Shown piece after piece: positions 25,072-33,043 of a stretch of DNA of 64,000 nucleotides. The notes under the pieces are model-generated. The model searched no databases. It saw only the letters and a list, made by a program, of their open reading frames with translations, and was not told the origin of the DNA. A program made the translations under genes and the position numbers. The DNA is taken from NCBI GenBank assembly GCA_963715635.1, contig OY970261.1, positions 1,922,001 through 1,986,000 on the forward strand, read 5' to 3'. The stretch's first letter is position 1, and each line of letters opens with the position of its first letter. The DNA comes from JAPKZH01 sp963715635. GTDB taxonomy: Bacteria > Acidobacteriota > Aminicenantia > Aminicenantales > UBA4085.

Positions 25072-27291
25072 TTATTGAGATATTTTGTCTATTTTAATGC
25101 CCTGGTAATACTTTTTCAATATGTCTTCATAGGTCGCGCCCTTCTGGGCCATGCGATAGGCGCCGACCTGACACAGGCCGACGCCGTGACCCCAGCCTTT
25201 TCCGGTGAAGATAAAATGCGTGATCTGTCCTTCTCCATTCTGCTGCCGGTCGATGACAAAAAGATTGTCTCTCAGGCCGAGCACTTGGCGGATCTTCAAG
25301 CCGGTGACGCGCACCTGGCTTTCCCGACCGATGATGGACATCTCGATCACTCTTTTCGATACGCCCCTTTTCTGAGGAATCAGGTCGATGAGCTTCCCGA
25401 TGGGATAATACAAGTTGACTCTGGCCTCCAGATCTTCCCGGGAAACCCTTGCCTGCCACCGGTGAAATTGAGATGGCTGGTCCAGGATATTGGTGATGGG
25501 CAAGGGGAAAACTTGGATCAGCCGGACCTTGCCGTCGATTTCTATCCATTTCACGGCTTCTCCCCCGGAAAAATCTATGGACGTGGGGAAGACCACAGTA
25601 TCATCAAAATTTTCTAAGAGGAAAAGGTCCGGGGAAAGCTCGACCTGTTTTTTCTCACCGTCTTCCATCACTTCGATCATACGATCGTTCACTGACCGGA
25701 AATTTCCCTGGTGATAGAAGTCTTTGTAGGTCGCGATGATTTTATAGAGATAATAGGCCGCTTCGCCCCGCGTCAGGAGGCGTTCTCTGTTTACGAGGTC
25801 CGAGGAAACCGGGAAAATCCCTGCCGAGACAAAATAAGCCAGATCGTTCTTTTCCTCCGTATTGAGAGTTGCAGCCTCCCTCAGGATATGGTCGGCTTCG
25901 CTTTTTAAAAGGAGATTCCGCACTCTGTCTTGCCATCGAAAAGCGTCGATCAAAAGTCGAGCATAGCGGACAAAATTAATGGGGACACTTTCCGGAATGG
26001 ACATTTCATTTTTTTTGCCGACAAGCGCTAACCCATTTCGGACCCAGTTGATGACTTCATCAAAAACCGCCGGCTCCTTGAATTGCGCTGGGTCTGTTTG
26101 GAGAGGCAAGACGTTAAGGGCCATGAGATACGCCAGCTTCGGGCTGATGTCTATTCCGCCTGCATGGATCGAAGCAAGAACCGCCGAGCCGAGCAGCGTC
26201 CAGACCCGTTCGTTTTCCATTATACATTCTGTACTCTTCAAGTAGGGCACGGAGCCGCCTTCGAACATATTCTCGATATTCTCGGTCGCACCTCCGCAGG
26301 TGCTCGTATAAAGGGCATTGATCAGCTTGCCGTCATAAACTGCCACCTGGCCCACGGTCTCTTCGACCGCCTGATTGCTCAGGGGATGCTCGATCGTGAT
26401 CCCTTCGTAGACCTGGGAGATGGGCGTCGCAAAAAGGTCGAATCCCAGGTCTTCAAACTGACCGATATTTTTTAGTGCATAGGTCCTGGCGGCCACGGCC
26501 TGGGCCTTAAGGGCCTCGAGCTCCGCGAAACTATAAGGGGAAAGCTCGCCCGGGACGACGCCCTTGAGGTAATCCTCGAGGTTCAAGATATTGATCAGGA
26601 GGATCCCCTTCCGACTCCCTTTCAGGATCATAATTCCACGATAGCTGTGCCCCCCATAGGAGAGGAAGCTCTCGGGGCTGACGGGAATAAAATAGAGCGC
26701 CGTCTCTTGATTCAGGTTGATGAGTTCGTCATTGACCAAAACCCATTGTGGCTTGGATTCCGAAGCCGCCACTTCTTCTCTGACAATCCATGCGTCCTTG
26801 GTCCCGATCTGGGTTAATTTTCTTATGAAATCCAAGGCTTCGCTGCGGGTTAAGAAATCGCCGACGCGGACTTGGAAGATGCCTTCCAACGGATTTTCTT
26901 TATCTTCAATCACATAGACCCGATTATCGATTTTGGACCTAAGCTCCCGGGCCGCATCCTCGGCTTTATCCTTTCCCTTGATCTGGGCGACTTGGACGAT
27001 AAACTTCTCCGCTAATCTCTCCTTATGACCTTTAACTCTAACTTCAGAGGCATTTTCAGCCAGCAGCTTATAGCTCCCGTTGACCTGGTAGATCTTCATA
27101 CCGGAAGAGGACCGGATGAGGATATTGTCCAGGTTGACACCGAGAGCGATGCGAACAACAGGCTTTTGGATCAAAAAGCCATGGAAAAAGACGTTTTCCT
27201 GGCCGAATTCGGAAGGCTGGCCGCCGATAAAGAACCAGACCAGAAAGCTGAGCATAAAATATTTTCTGTGTCGGCGGATGATTGTTGGCAT
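25072..27291 (-). CDS. Exported SpoIID/LytB-type protein with SPOR-like and SLH-like segments
   Basis: 739 residues. After a signal-like helix (FMLSFLVWFFIGG), residues 95-170 look like a SPOR domain (FIVQVAQIKGKDKAEDAARELR), which binds denuded peptidoglycan. The SpoIID core starts near residue 230 (LEDYLKGVVPGELSP, AVAARTYAL) and ends at the C-terminus (GKGWGHGVGLCQVGAYRMAQKG), as expected for a glycan-strand lytic transglycosylase. Between the two halves sit about 250 extra residues that include an SLH-like stretch (FVSAGIFPVSSDLVNRERLLTRGEAAYYL). The role is probably cell-wall remodelling. A perfect-consensus promoter lies at 27327-27356; pyrE follows. Confidence 0.87.
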   Translation of the reverse strand: MPTIIRRHRKYFMLSFLVWFFIGGQPSEFGQENVFFHGFLIQKPVVRIALGVNLDNILIRSSSGMKIYQVNGSYKLLAENASEVRVKGHKERLAEKFIVQVAQIKGKDKAEDAARELRSKIDNRVYVIEDKENPLEGIFQVRVGDFLTRSEALDFIRKLTQIGTKDAWIVREEVAASESKPQWVLVNDELINLNQETALYFIPVSPESFLSYGGHSYRGIMILKGSRKGILLINILNLEDYLKGVVPGELSPYSFAELEALKAQAVAARTYALKNIGQFEDLGFDLFATPISQVYEGITIEHPLSNQAVEETVGQVAVYDGKLINALYTSTCGGATENIENMFEGGSVPYLKSTECIMENERVWTLLGSAVLASIHAGGIDISPKLAYLMALNVLPLQTDPAQFKEPAVFDEVINWVRNGLALVGKKNEMSIPESVPINFVRYARLLIDAFRWQDRVRNLLLKSEADHILREAATLNTEEKNDLAYFVSAGIFPVSSDLVNRERLLTRGEAAYYLYKIIATYKDFYHQGNFRSVNDRMIEVMEDGEKKQVELSPDLFLLENFDDTVVFPTSIDFSGGEAVKWIEIDGKVRLIQVFPLPITNILDQPSQFHRWQARVSREDLEARVNLYYPIGKLIDLIPQKRGVSKRVIEMSIIGRESQVRVTGLKIRQVLGLRDNLFVIDRQQNGEGQITHFIFTGKGWGHGVGLCQVGAYRMAQKGATYEDILKKYYQGIKIDKISQ

Positions 27292-27326
27292 GATTGCTGA
27301 ACTAAAGTCTATTTTTTAATGGCTTG

Positions 27327-27356
27327 ATTATAAGCTTGTCTTTTTAAGATTGTCAA
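27327..27356 (-). promoter_or_regulatory. Consensus sigma70 promoter of the SpoIID-pyrE unit
   Basis: Minus-strand TTGACA (27356-27351), 18-base spacer, TATAAT (27332-27327). Both boxes match the consensus perfectly. The start would be near 27320, about 29 bases before the ATG at 27291, which itself lacks a clear ribosome site. Confidence 0.75.
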
Positions 27357-27455
27357 GCAAAAAATCTATATATGCTACCTCTTTTTTAAATTTCTACTAT
27401 ATATTGTATTTACCTTGGCGTTAGGTGTGCCTTACGATAGCCAAGATTAGACTGC

Positions 27456-27504
27456 ATGTCAAGCAGAATTTTCTAATTATCTATTTGAGGGCGCACTTTC
27501 CGGC
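27456..27504 (+). repeat. Degenerate direct repeat, copy A (upstream of the methyltransferase)
   Basis: ATGTCAAGCAGAATTTTC here and ATGTCGAGCAGAATTTTC at 28634 start a shared stretch of about 49 bases, with some 40 identical positions and one gap. Read on the minus strand, this copy gives Gly-Lys-Cys-Ala-Leu-Lys-stop, against Gly-Lys-Trp-Ala-Leu-Asn-Lys-stop in the real gene end at 28655, so it looks like a remnant of that gene's 3' end and flank. Confidence 0.6.
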
Positions 27505-27521
27505 AGGAAAAGGATGTGCCC

Positions 27522-27551
27522 TTGACCCCCGTTAAAAGCCGGTGATATAAC
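27522..27551 (+). promoter_or_regulatory. Promoter of the methyltransferase gene
   Basis: TTGACC (27522-27527), 18-base spacer, TATAAC (27546-27551). Leader of about 46 bases to the ATG at 27604, with AAAGGCGG upstream of it. Confidence 0.55.
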
Positions 27552-27603
27552 TAGGCTCGGTTTCGCTTTTTCGTAAGGATTAAACCAGAAAGGCGGCACG
27601 CCG

Positions 27604-28590
27604 ATGCGTATCATGGACATGGCCAGTGCCTTCTACGAATCATGCCTGCTTTTTACTTCTTCCGACCTGGGTATTTTTCGAACGCTGGCAGAGCTTGGTG
27701 AAGCCGACGCGCCCTCGGTCGCCGCCGCCTGCAGCCTCAACCTCCGGGGCGCACGCCTTCTTCTTGACGCATGCGTGGCCGTAGGCCTTCTGTCCAAAAC
27801 CGGGAACATCTACCGCAACACGCCTGAAGCGGCCGTCTTCCTTGTCCCCGGCTCGCCCGCCGACCTGAGCGGCGCGATCCGGTATAATCGAGATGTCTAT
27901 AACGCTTGGGGCAAGCTCGCCGAGATGATTAGGAGCGGCCGGCCGGTCGAGCGCCCGGAGCTCCATCTTGGCGAAGACCCGGAACGCACGCGCACGTTCG
28001 TCCTGGCCATGCACGGCCGGGCTCTGGCTATAGGGCAAGAAGTCATCCCGGAACTCGACCTTGCAGGCCGGCGTAGGCTCCTCGACGTCGGCGGCGGGCC
28101 TGGGACTTATTCGATGTTAATTGCCAAGGCTTTCCCCGAGGTCAAATGCACTGTGTTCGACCTTCCTGAAATCGTCCAGATCGCCGATGAGTTGATTGCT
28201 CAATCCGGGATGCAGGGCAGCATCCAAACCCTTGCGGGTGATTATCATAAGGTAAAGTTTCCAGGAGAAAACAACGTCATCATCTTTTTCGGCGTTTTGC
28301 ACCAAGAAAACCCGGCCGACATCCGCGACCTTCTCCGGCGAGCCCATGCGGCCCTGGTCCCAGGCGGCACGCTTTATGTTCTGGACATGATGACCGATTC
28401 GACCCACACTCAGCCGAAGTTTTCAGCGCTCTTCGCTCTGAACGTGGCGTTGACGACGCCCCACGGCTGGGTTTTTTCCGAGGACGAGCTTAAAGCCTGG
28501 CTGGCCGAAGCCGGATTTCAAGGTTTCCACTGCCGTCCCCTGCCGCCGCCGATGCCGCATTGGTTGGCCTCGGCCGTGAAGCCGCAGTAG
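27604..28590 (+). CDS. SAM-dependent O-methyltransferase, dimerising family
   Basis: 328 residues. The N-terminal 100 residues form a winged-helix dimerisation domain (ESCLLFTSSDLGIFRTLAELG) and the rest a class I methyltransferase with SAM motif LLDVGGGPGTYS and later motif LVPGGTLYVLDMM. This layout is that of the hydroxyneurosporene / acetylserotonin O-methyltransferase type, which methylate hydroxyls of small aromatic or polyketide-like compounds. The substrate is unknown and no biosynthetic neighbour is present. The gene is a lone plus-strand unit flanked by the direct repeat at 27456 and 28634, between two minus-strand operons, which suggests insertion or local rearrangement. Confidence 0.88.
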   Translation: MRIMDMASAFYESCLLFTSSDLGIFRTLAELGEADAPSVAAACSLNLRGARLLLDACVAVGLLSKTGNIYRNTPEAAVFLVPGSPADLSGAIRYNRDVYNAWGKLAEMIRSGRPVERPELHLGEDPERTRTFVLAMHGRALAIGQEVIPELDLAGRRRLLDVGGGPGTYSMLIAKAFPEVKCTVFDLPEIVQIADELIAQSGMQGSIQTLAGDYHKVKFPGENNVIIFFGVLHQENPADIRDLLRRAHAALVPGGTLYVLDMMTDSTHTQPKFSALFALNVALTTPHGWVFSEDELKAWLAEAGFQGFHCRPLPPPMPHWLASAVKPQ

Positions 28591-28606
28591 ATTTGGCGCG
28601 CTTTTA

Positions 28607-28621
28607 GACGGATAGTCCGTC
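28607..28621. terminator. Small hairpin between convergent genes
   Basis: GACGGA pairs perfectly with TCCGTC over a TAG loop, 16 bases after the methyltransferase stop. Only CCTTT follows, so termination is possible but not secure. Confidence 0.35.
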
Positions 28622-28633
28622 CTTTGAGTCGTT

Positions 28634-28681
28634 ATGTCGAGCAGAATTTTCGGGCTATTTATTTAGGGCCCACTTCCCGGC
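28634..28681 (+). repeat. Degenerate direct repeat, copy B (3' end of the VWA gene)
   Basis: Partner of the copy at 27456-27504. It spans the last eight or so codons of the 28655-32056 gene and about 20 bases of its downstream flank. The two copies bracket the methyltransferase gene in the same orientation. Confidence 0.6.
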
Positions 28682-31600
28682 TTCTTTTTTCAGGTTAAAA
28701 ATAGGCTTTTCGCCAGCATTCAGGGTGACTTTCATCTCTATTGGCTGCGGCGCCAGCATGATCCGGAGCGTATAGGAACCTTCGGGGATTTTTACCGAGT
28801 CCCCGCCCACGTAGCCTCTGGCCTTGACCTCCCCTTTCTCGTCGAGAACCACATACTCAATTTTCAATGCCTGCTCAAGGGCGGATAGCAGTCCCTTGGC
28901 ATCCTTAGCCTCCAGGTACATCCCATCTGTGGACTTGGCGATGGCTTCCAGCTGTTCCCGGGATTCCTTCTCCTTGATGTCGAACCCCACAATGTGGACT
29001 TTCATCTCCAGGCCGGACTTTTTGATCGCCGGAGCGATCGACTTGATGTCTCCGTTGCAACTTTCGATCCCGTCCGTCACCAGGACGATGCTCCCGTTTG
29101 GCATCTTTTCAAAGTCCTTGATTGCCTGGAGCACGGAGAGGACGAGCGGCGTCCGGCCTTTCGTTTGGATTTTATTCACCATCTCCACGAGCTTGGCTTT
29201 CTGGACCGGCCCGATGGGCAGAAGAAGCTCTGTATCCTGGCAGGCCTGCTGGTAGGCGTCCGTCGGATACCGATGGCCATAAACACGGAAGCCCACGTTC
29301 ATCGTCTCCGGCAGGCCGTTGATGATCTGGGTCAGCACGCGCCGGGCCACGGTGATCTTGGTTTCCTTTCCGATCAGCCCGGTCATGGAGTTCGAGGCGT
29401 CCATGATGATCTCGACGTTCTTGGCGATCTCTTTCTCGGCGCCCTGCTCGAAATTCACTCGTAAAGATGCCGGGCCGAGCCGCTTCACCGGCGACATATA
29501 GATCGGCACATTCCCACAGCAGAATTCAAGCATCATAGCGCCAAGGGCGACTCGATAGATATCCAGATCTCTTTCGGAGTTCGTCCCGTCCCAGCTTCCA
29601 TCCCCGTTCTGATGGTCAACCAGGAACCGGCACATCCAATCTTTCCAGATGCGCCAGTCATCTCCGCCCGCAAGATACATCGCCCGCGTTCCGTAATACC
29701 AATAATAAAATGCATAGCCACCTCCCCGCGTTTCAATATTCCAGCGCGGCGCATAATCCTGCATGAATCGCAGCGCGGGAGGAATCGCAGGGTCCTGTGG
29801 AAATCCGCAGAGCTGAAGGGAGAGTGCCCCCATTCCCGCTCTGCCGCAAGTTTCGCCATAGTCTCCGGGAGAGCTGTAGTTGAACGAGCCGTCCTTTTTG
29901 CCCTGGAGAGACCGGACGAACTTGGCGGCCGCGGGGAAAGCCCATTCAGGAACGGAGAACCCCGCGTTGACGGCCGCCTTGAGGGCAAGGATTTGCCAGC
30001 CTGTTACCGAAATATCGCTGTCCGTGCTGTCCGGATTATATCGCCAGCCGCCATATGCCGGAGAATCGGACTTAATAGGGCCGCGAAGCGTCTCTGGCTT
30101 GTGATCCGTGTTTTGAGAGCGGATGATTAGGTTGAGGGCATCCTGGGCTATGGGTTCAAGGCTTGCGTCATTCAAGTCCACCAGTACTTCGATAAGAGCG
30201 AGCGTCGCAATCGCATGCTCATACATATTTTCTGTCCCGAGTGATCCTCCATAATAAGCAGCGTCTCTAGAGCCTTCGGGATACTTGGAGCTAGGCTTAT
30301 GTCCGGATTTCAGGTAGTTGATCGCTCTGTTGATGTTGGAGGTATAATCCTTTTGGGCACATTTACCGCCTATAAAAGCCTGGAGAGAAAGACCGGTATA
30401 CGCTTCTTGATATCCCGACCAGGAACCGGTCTTTTGTTGTTTGGACGCCAGGAAATCGAGGGCTTTGAGGAGGGCTTGCCGGACTTCCTCCGCCGTCGCC
30501 GGTGGTTTTTGAGGTTTTCCGGCATAGATGGTGTATTCGGCGCCGGTATTTTTTCCGCCTCGGATCCGCACTCTCAGATAATGAGCCCCCGGCTTGAACT
30601 TCATCTTGACGATCTCCTCGCCATTTCCGGCTTCATGCCACGACGATTCATCCAACCTGTTTTCTTTTGGATCGAGGAGATCAAAATTCCATCTGATATC
30701 AGAAACACCGGAAAGCTGTATGTCGATGATGTCCATCCCAGGCTCAGGAACGTTAAGAACATAATAGTCCGTGTCGTCATGGAGATTTATTCGGCCGGTG
30801 ATCGGTGTATTCAGTTTGATCTCACTAGCCCATCCGATACGATCGTTAGGCTCGGCTTCCTCGTTCTCCTGCCAAAGCCCGAGAAGACGCGTACTCAGGA
30901 TATATTTGTTTGTGATATTTTTTTGGTAACCTCTCACCATAATGTAATAAACGCCTTCTACAACGGTAAAATATTTAACGGATTGGAGCTCACCTTTTGA
31001 TGCATCATCTGCCCGCCAAAGCTCTTTTCCATCTTTATCAAGAATTTCGAACATCGCCTCGACGCCGGGAACGCCGCTGACGTCAACCTGGATATCGTTT
31101 TTGCCCGGCTTGTCCACAACCAGCTTAAACCAATCGTAATCATTGTCTCTTTGAAAATAGCCCTCCACGCTCTGGCCAAGGCGAATCTCCGTCGCATTCT
31201 CTCTCGCATCGTTCGGCTCAGCCTCCAGGCTTTCCTGCCACGGCCCGAGGATGCGGGTATGAAGGACATAATGGTTGTTGATGTTGGCTTCCCTCGCCGA
31301 GAGTTGAATGTAGTAAGTTCCTTGAGCCAAAGCAAGATTGAAGATGGATTCGGGCCCATTCTCGCGCGTTTCGTTGGTTTCCCAAATGCTTCGACCGTTC
31401 TCGTCGCGGAGGACGAGGCTGCTGTTGACTCCGGGGACAGCCGTGACGTCGATCAGGACAAGGCTTTTGCCCGGCTTGTCAACGATCAGCTTAAACCAGT
31501 CCTCATCTCTTCGTTTCTCAAAATATCCGCCGACAACTTGTCCCAACTTCAGCTCATTGGCCGATTCGCGGCGGTCGTTCGGCTCGGATTCCTGGCCCTC

Positions 31601-32056
31601 TTGCCAGGGGTCCGTGATCCGTGAGCTTAAAATATATTTTTCTTTGGCGGCCTTCCCGCCTCCATAGATTCGGAGGTAGTAAATTCCTGGATTGACCGGG
31701 AAATGGACAATAGATTCGGGGCCGCCTGTGTCGGCATCATCGATGTCCCAAAGGGTATTTCCTTTTTCATCACAAAGCCGGAGTTCCGAGTTTATGCCGG
31801 GGACCCCTGAGAGATCGATCCTCACATAGTTCTTACCAGGCTTATCCACGACGAGCTTATACCAGTCATAGTCACGATCTTTCTGGAAATAGCCTTCGAT
31901 GCTTTGGCCGATCCGGATTTCGTTGGCCTGCTCCATTGAGTCATTCGGCTCGACTTCGGATTTGACTTGAGCGCGGGTCGAAGAAATACAACAAAAAATA
32001 AAAAATAATCCGATCATGGCAGAAAAAACACACCAACCTCTCGATGTCTTAATCAT
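28655..32056 (-). CDS. Secreted protein with four PPC domains, a terpene-cyclase-like toroid and a VWA domain
   Basis: 1133 residues with a signal peptide (SAMIGLFFIFCCISSTRAQ). Four successive PPC-like beta domains of about 120 residues each start E(V/S/A)EPND and contain DYDWYKL or a close variant (residues about 35-515). Residues 520-835 are repeat helices with KTGSWSGYQEAYTGLSLQAF and DGSWDGTNSERDL, as in the squalene-cyclase/prenyltransferase alpha-alpha toroid; no DxDD-type catalytic Asp motif was seen. Residues 880-1060 are a VWA domain with an intact metal site (DASNS, GRTPL, TDGIES). A short beta tail ends the chain. GGAGGTG precedes the ATG. It follows the frameshifted coiled-coil gene on the same strand. 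The role is unknown; adhesion or complement-like cross-linking are possibilities only. Confidence 0.88.
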   Translation of the reverse strand: MIKTSRGWCVFSAMIGLFFIFCCISSTRAQVKSEVEPNDSMEQANEIRIGQSIEGYFQKDRDYDWYKLVVDKPGKNYVRIDLSGVPGINSELRLCDEKGNTLWDIDDADTGGPESIVHFPVNPGIYYLRIYGGGKAAKEKYILSSRITDPWQEGQESEPNDRRESANELKLGQVVGGYFEKRRDEDWFKLIVDKPGKSLVLIDVTAVPGVNSSLVLRDENGRSIWETNETRENGPESIFNLALAQGTYYIQLSAREANINNHYVLHTRILGPWQESLEAEPNDARENATEIRLGQSVEGYFQRDNDYDWFKLVVDKPGKNDIQVDVSGVPGVEAMFEILDKDGKELWRADDASKGELQSVKYFTVVEGVYYIMVRGYQKNITNKYILSTRLLGLWQENEEAEPNDRIGWASEIKLNTPITGRINLHDDTDYYVLNVPEPGMDIIDIQLSGVSDIRWNFDLLDPKENRLDESSWHEAGNGEEIVKMKFKPGAHYLRVRIRGGKNTGAEYTIYAGKPQKPPATAEEVRQALLKALDFLASKQQKTGSWSGYQEAYTGLSLQAFIGGKCAQKDYTSNINRAINYLKSGHKPSSKYPEGSRDAAYYGGSLGTENMYEHAIATLALIEVLVDLNDASLEPIAQDALNLIIRSQNTDHKPETLRGPIKSDSPAYGGWRYNPDSTDSDISVTGWQILALKAAVNAGFSVPEWAFPAAAKFVRSLQGKKDGSFNYSSPGDYGETCGRAGMGALSLQLCGFPQDPAIPPALRFMQDYAPRWNIETRGGGYAFYYWYYGTRAMYLAGGDDWRIWKDWMCRFLVDHQNGDGSWDGTNSERDLDIYRVALGAMMLEFCCGNVPIYMSPVKRLGPASLRVNFEQGAEKEIAKNVEIIMDASNSMTGLIGKETKITVARRVLTQIINGLPETMNVGFRVYGHRYPTDAYQQACQDTELLLPIGPVQKAKLVEMVNKIQTKGRTPLVLSVLQAIKDFEKMPNGSIVLVTDGIESCNGDIKSIAPAIKKSGLEMKVHIVGFDIKEKESREQLEAIAKSTDGMYLEAKDAKGLLSALEQALKIEYVVLDEKGEVKARGYVGGDSVKIPEGSYTLRIMLAPQPIEMKVTLNAGEKPIFNLKKEAGKWALNK

Positions 32057-32224
32057 AGATCACACCTCCACTTTTATTTTTTCTATTTCAGGGCCACCTA
32101 TCGGCCTCCTTTTTCTGCTGCGCACAAGCCGGAGACAATAGACAGAGAACAAACCACGCTGCGTAAAGTCCGAAACTGATCCGGCCTGAACGATCACTTC
32201 TTTCGGTGACTTGTCCTCCGCACG

Positions 32225-33043
32225 CTATCCAAGCAAAGACCTAAGGAGTGCTATATAGATTTCTTTGACGGTGCCGTTGACGCCTTGGAATCCCATATAC
32301 TCGGCAAGCCCCTCCAAACCCATGGCGCGCAGCACTTCTGGGTCATCTACAAACACCGTTTGTTCGGTTTGCGCGACACGCCAATCATTAATCTCGTTGA
32401 CCACGCGGTTTTCTGTAACTCCTTGATTCAGGCCGGTATCCATGACGCCCACTGTATCGCCGCTGGCCGGGTTCACTCGCCACCATCCTAGCCTCTTTTT
32501 TTCTTTGACCAACAAGGCTTTTTCCGGAAAGGCGATAATATCGCCAGCCGCCAGATTCTGCTGGATACGGGCCGATACGTCCGCCGGCCACTCCCTCCCG
32601 TCGAAATCCTGCGCGTTTCGCATGATCTTCCAGTTGACTCCTTGTTCAGAGGAGAGTGAAACCAGATGACTCGTATTCTCATGCGACTCGGAGCCAAACA
32701 TCACGAGGGCTTCCGCCACCGTGTCCGCGACGCCCTGATTCAGCCGGGCGAGAGCGGCCTCTCTCTCCGCGCGGCTCTTAAGACCGATGTCGTTCTTGAC
32801 AATGTCGAACGTGTGTCGCTTTTGCAGGTTTCCTTTTTCGTTTTCGATAAATTGCCTTCGCAAATTGCAGATATTCAGGGAAGCTAAGAATATATCGTTA
32901 TGGAAACGACCGAGCAGATGTCGCTTGAGCGCCCAAGAATAGAGCGGCCCCTGCAGCGAATGCATCTCCGTCAAAATATTCCCGGCCACTTCTTGGAGAT
33001 GGCCTGGGCCTCCTTTCTTCAGCTCTTCGATGAGAGGGCGCAA
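32225..33043 (-). CDS. 3' part of the frameshifted coiled-coil / transglutaminase-like gene
   Basis: 272 residues in the frame adjoining the next gene up. The frame is open from about 33062, where it reads SHLLERLRPLIEELKKGG. The start at 33043 is a TTG with no ribosome site, so this is a continuation and not a separate gene. The content is helical at first (SWALKRHLLGRFHNDIFLASLNICNL), then a small beta domain with WWRVNPASGDTVGVMD. No family was recognised. Joined to the upstream part, the protein would have about 1115 residues. Confidence 0.7.
   Translation of the reverse strand: MRPLIEELKKGGPGHLQEVAGNILTEMHSLQGPLYSWALKRHLLGRFHNDIFLASLNICNLRRQFIENEKGNLQKRHTFDIVKNDIGLKSRAEREAALARLNQGVADTVAEALVMFGSESHENTSHLVSLSSEQGVNWKIMRNAQDFDGREWPADVSARIQQNLAAGDIIAFPEKALLVKEKKRLGWWRVNPASGDTVGVMDTGLNQGVTENRVVNEINDWRVAQTEQTVFVDDPEVLRAMGLEGLAEYMGFQGVNGTVKEIYIALLRSLLG

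Larger units (their letters stand above)
27292..27603. other. Intergenic region between divergent genes (312 bp)
   Basis: AT-rich stretch between the SpoIID gene and the methyltransferase gene. It holds the SpoIID promoter (27327-27356), a degenerate copy of the 3' end of the 28655-32056 gene (27456-27504) and the methyltransferase promoter (27522-27551). No small gene or structured RNA was found in it. Confidence 0.7.

Noticed and set aside
27456..28681. Insertion sequence or transposon carrying the methyltransferase
   Set aside because: The flanking repeats are direct and degenerate, and there is no transposase, terminal inverted repeat or target duplication.
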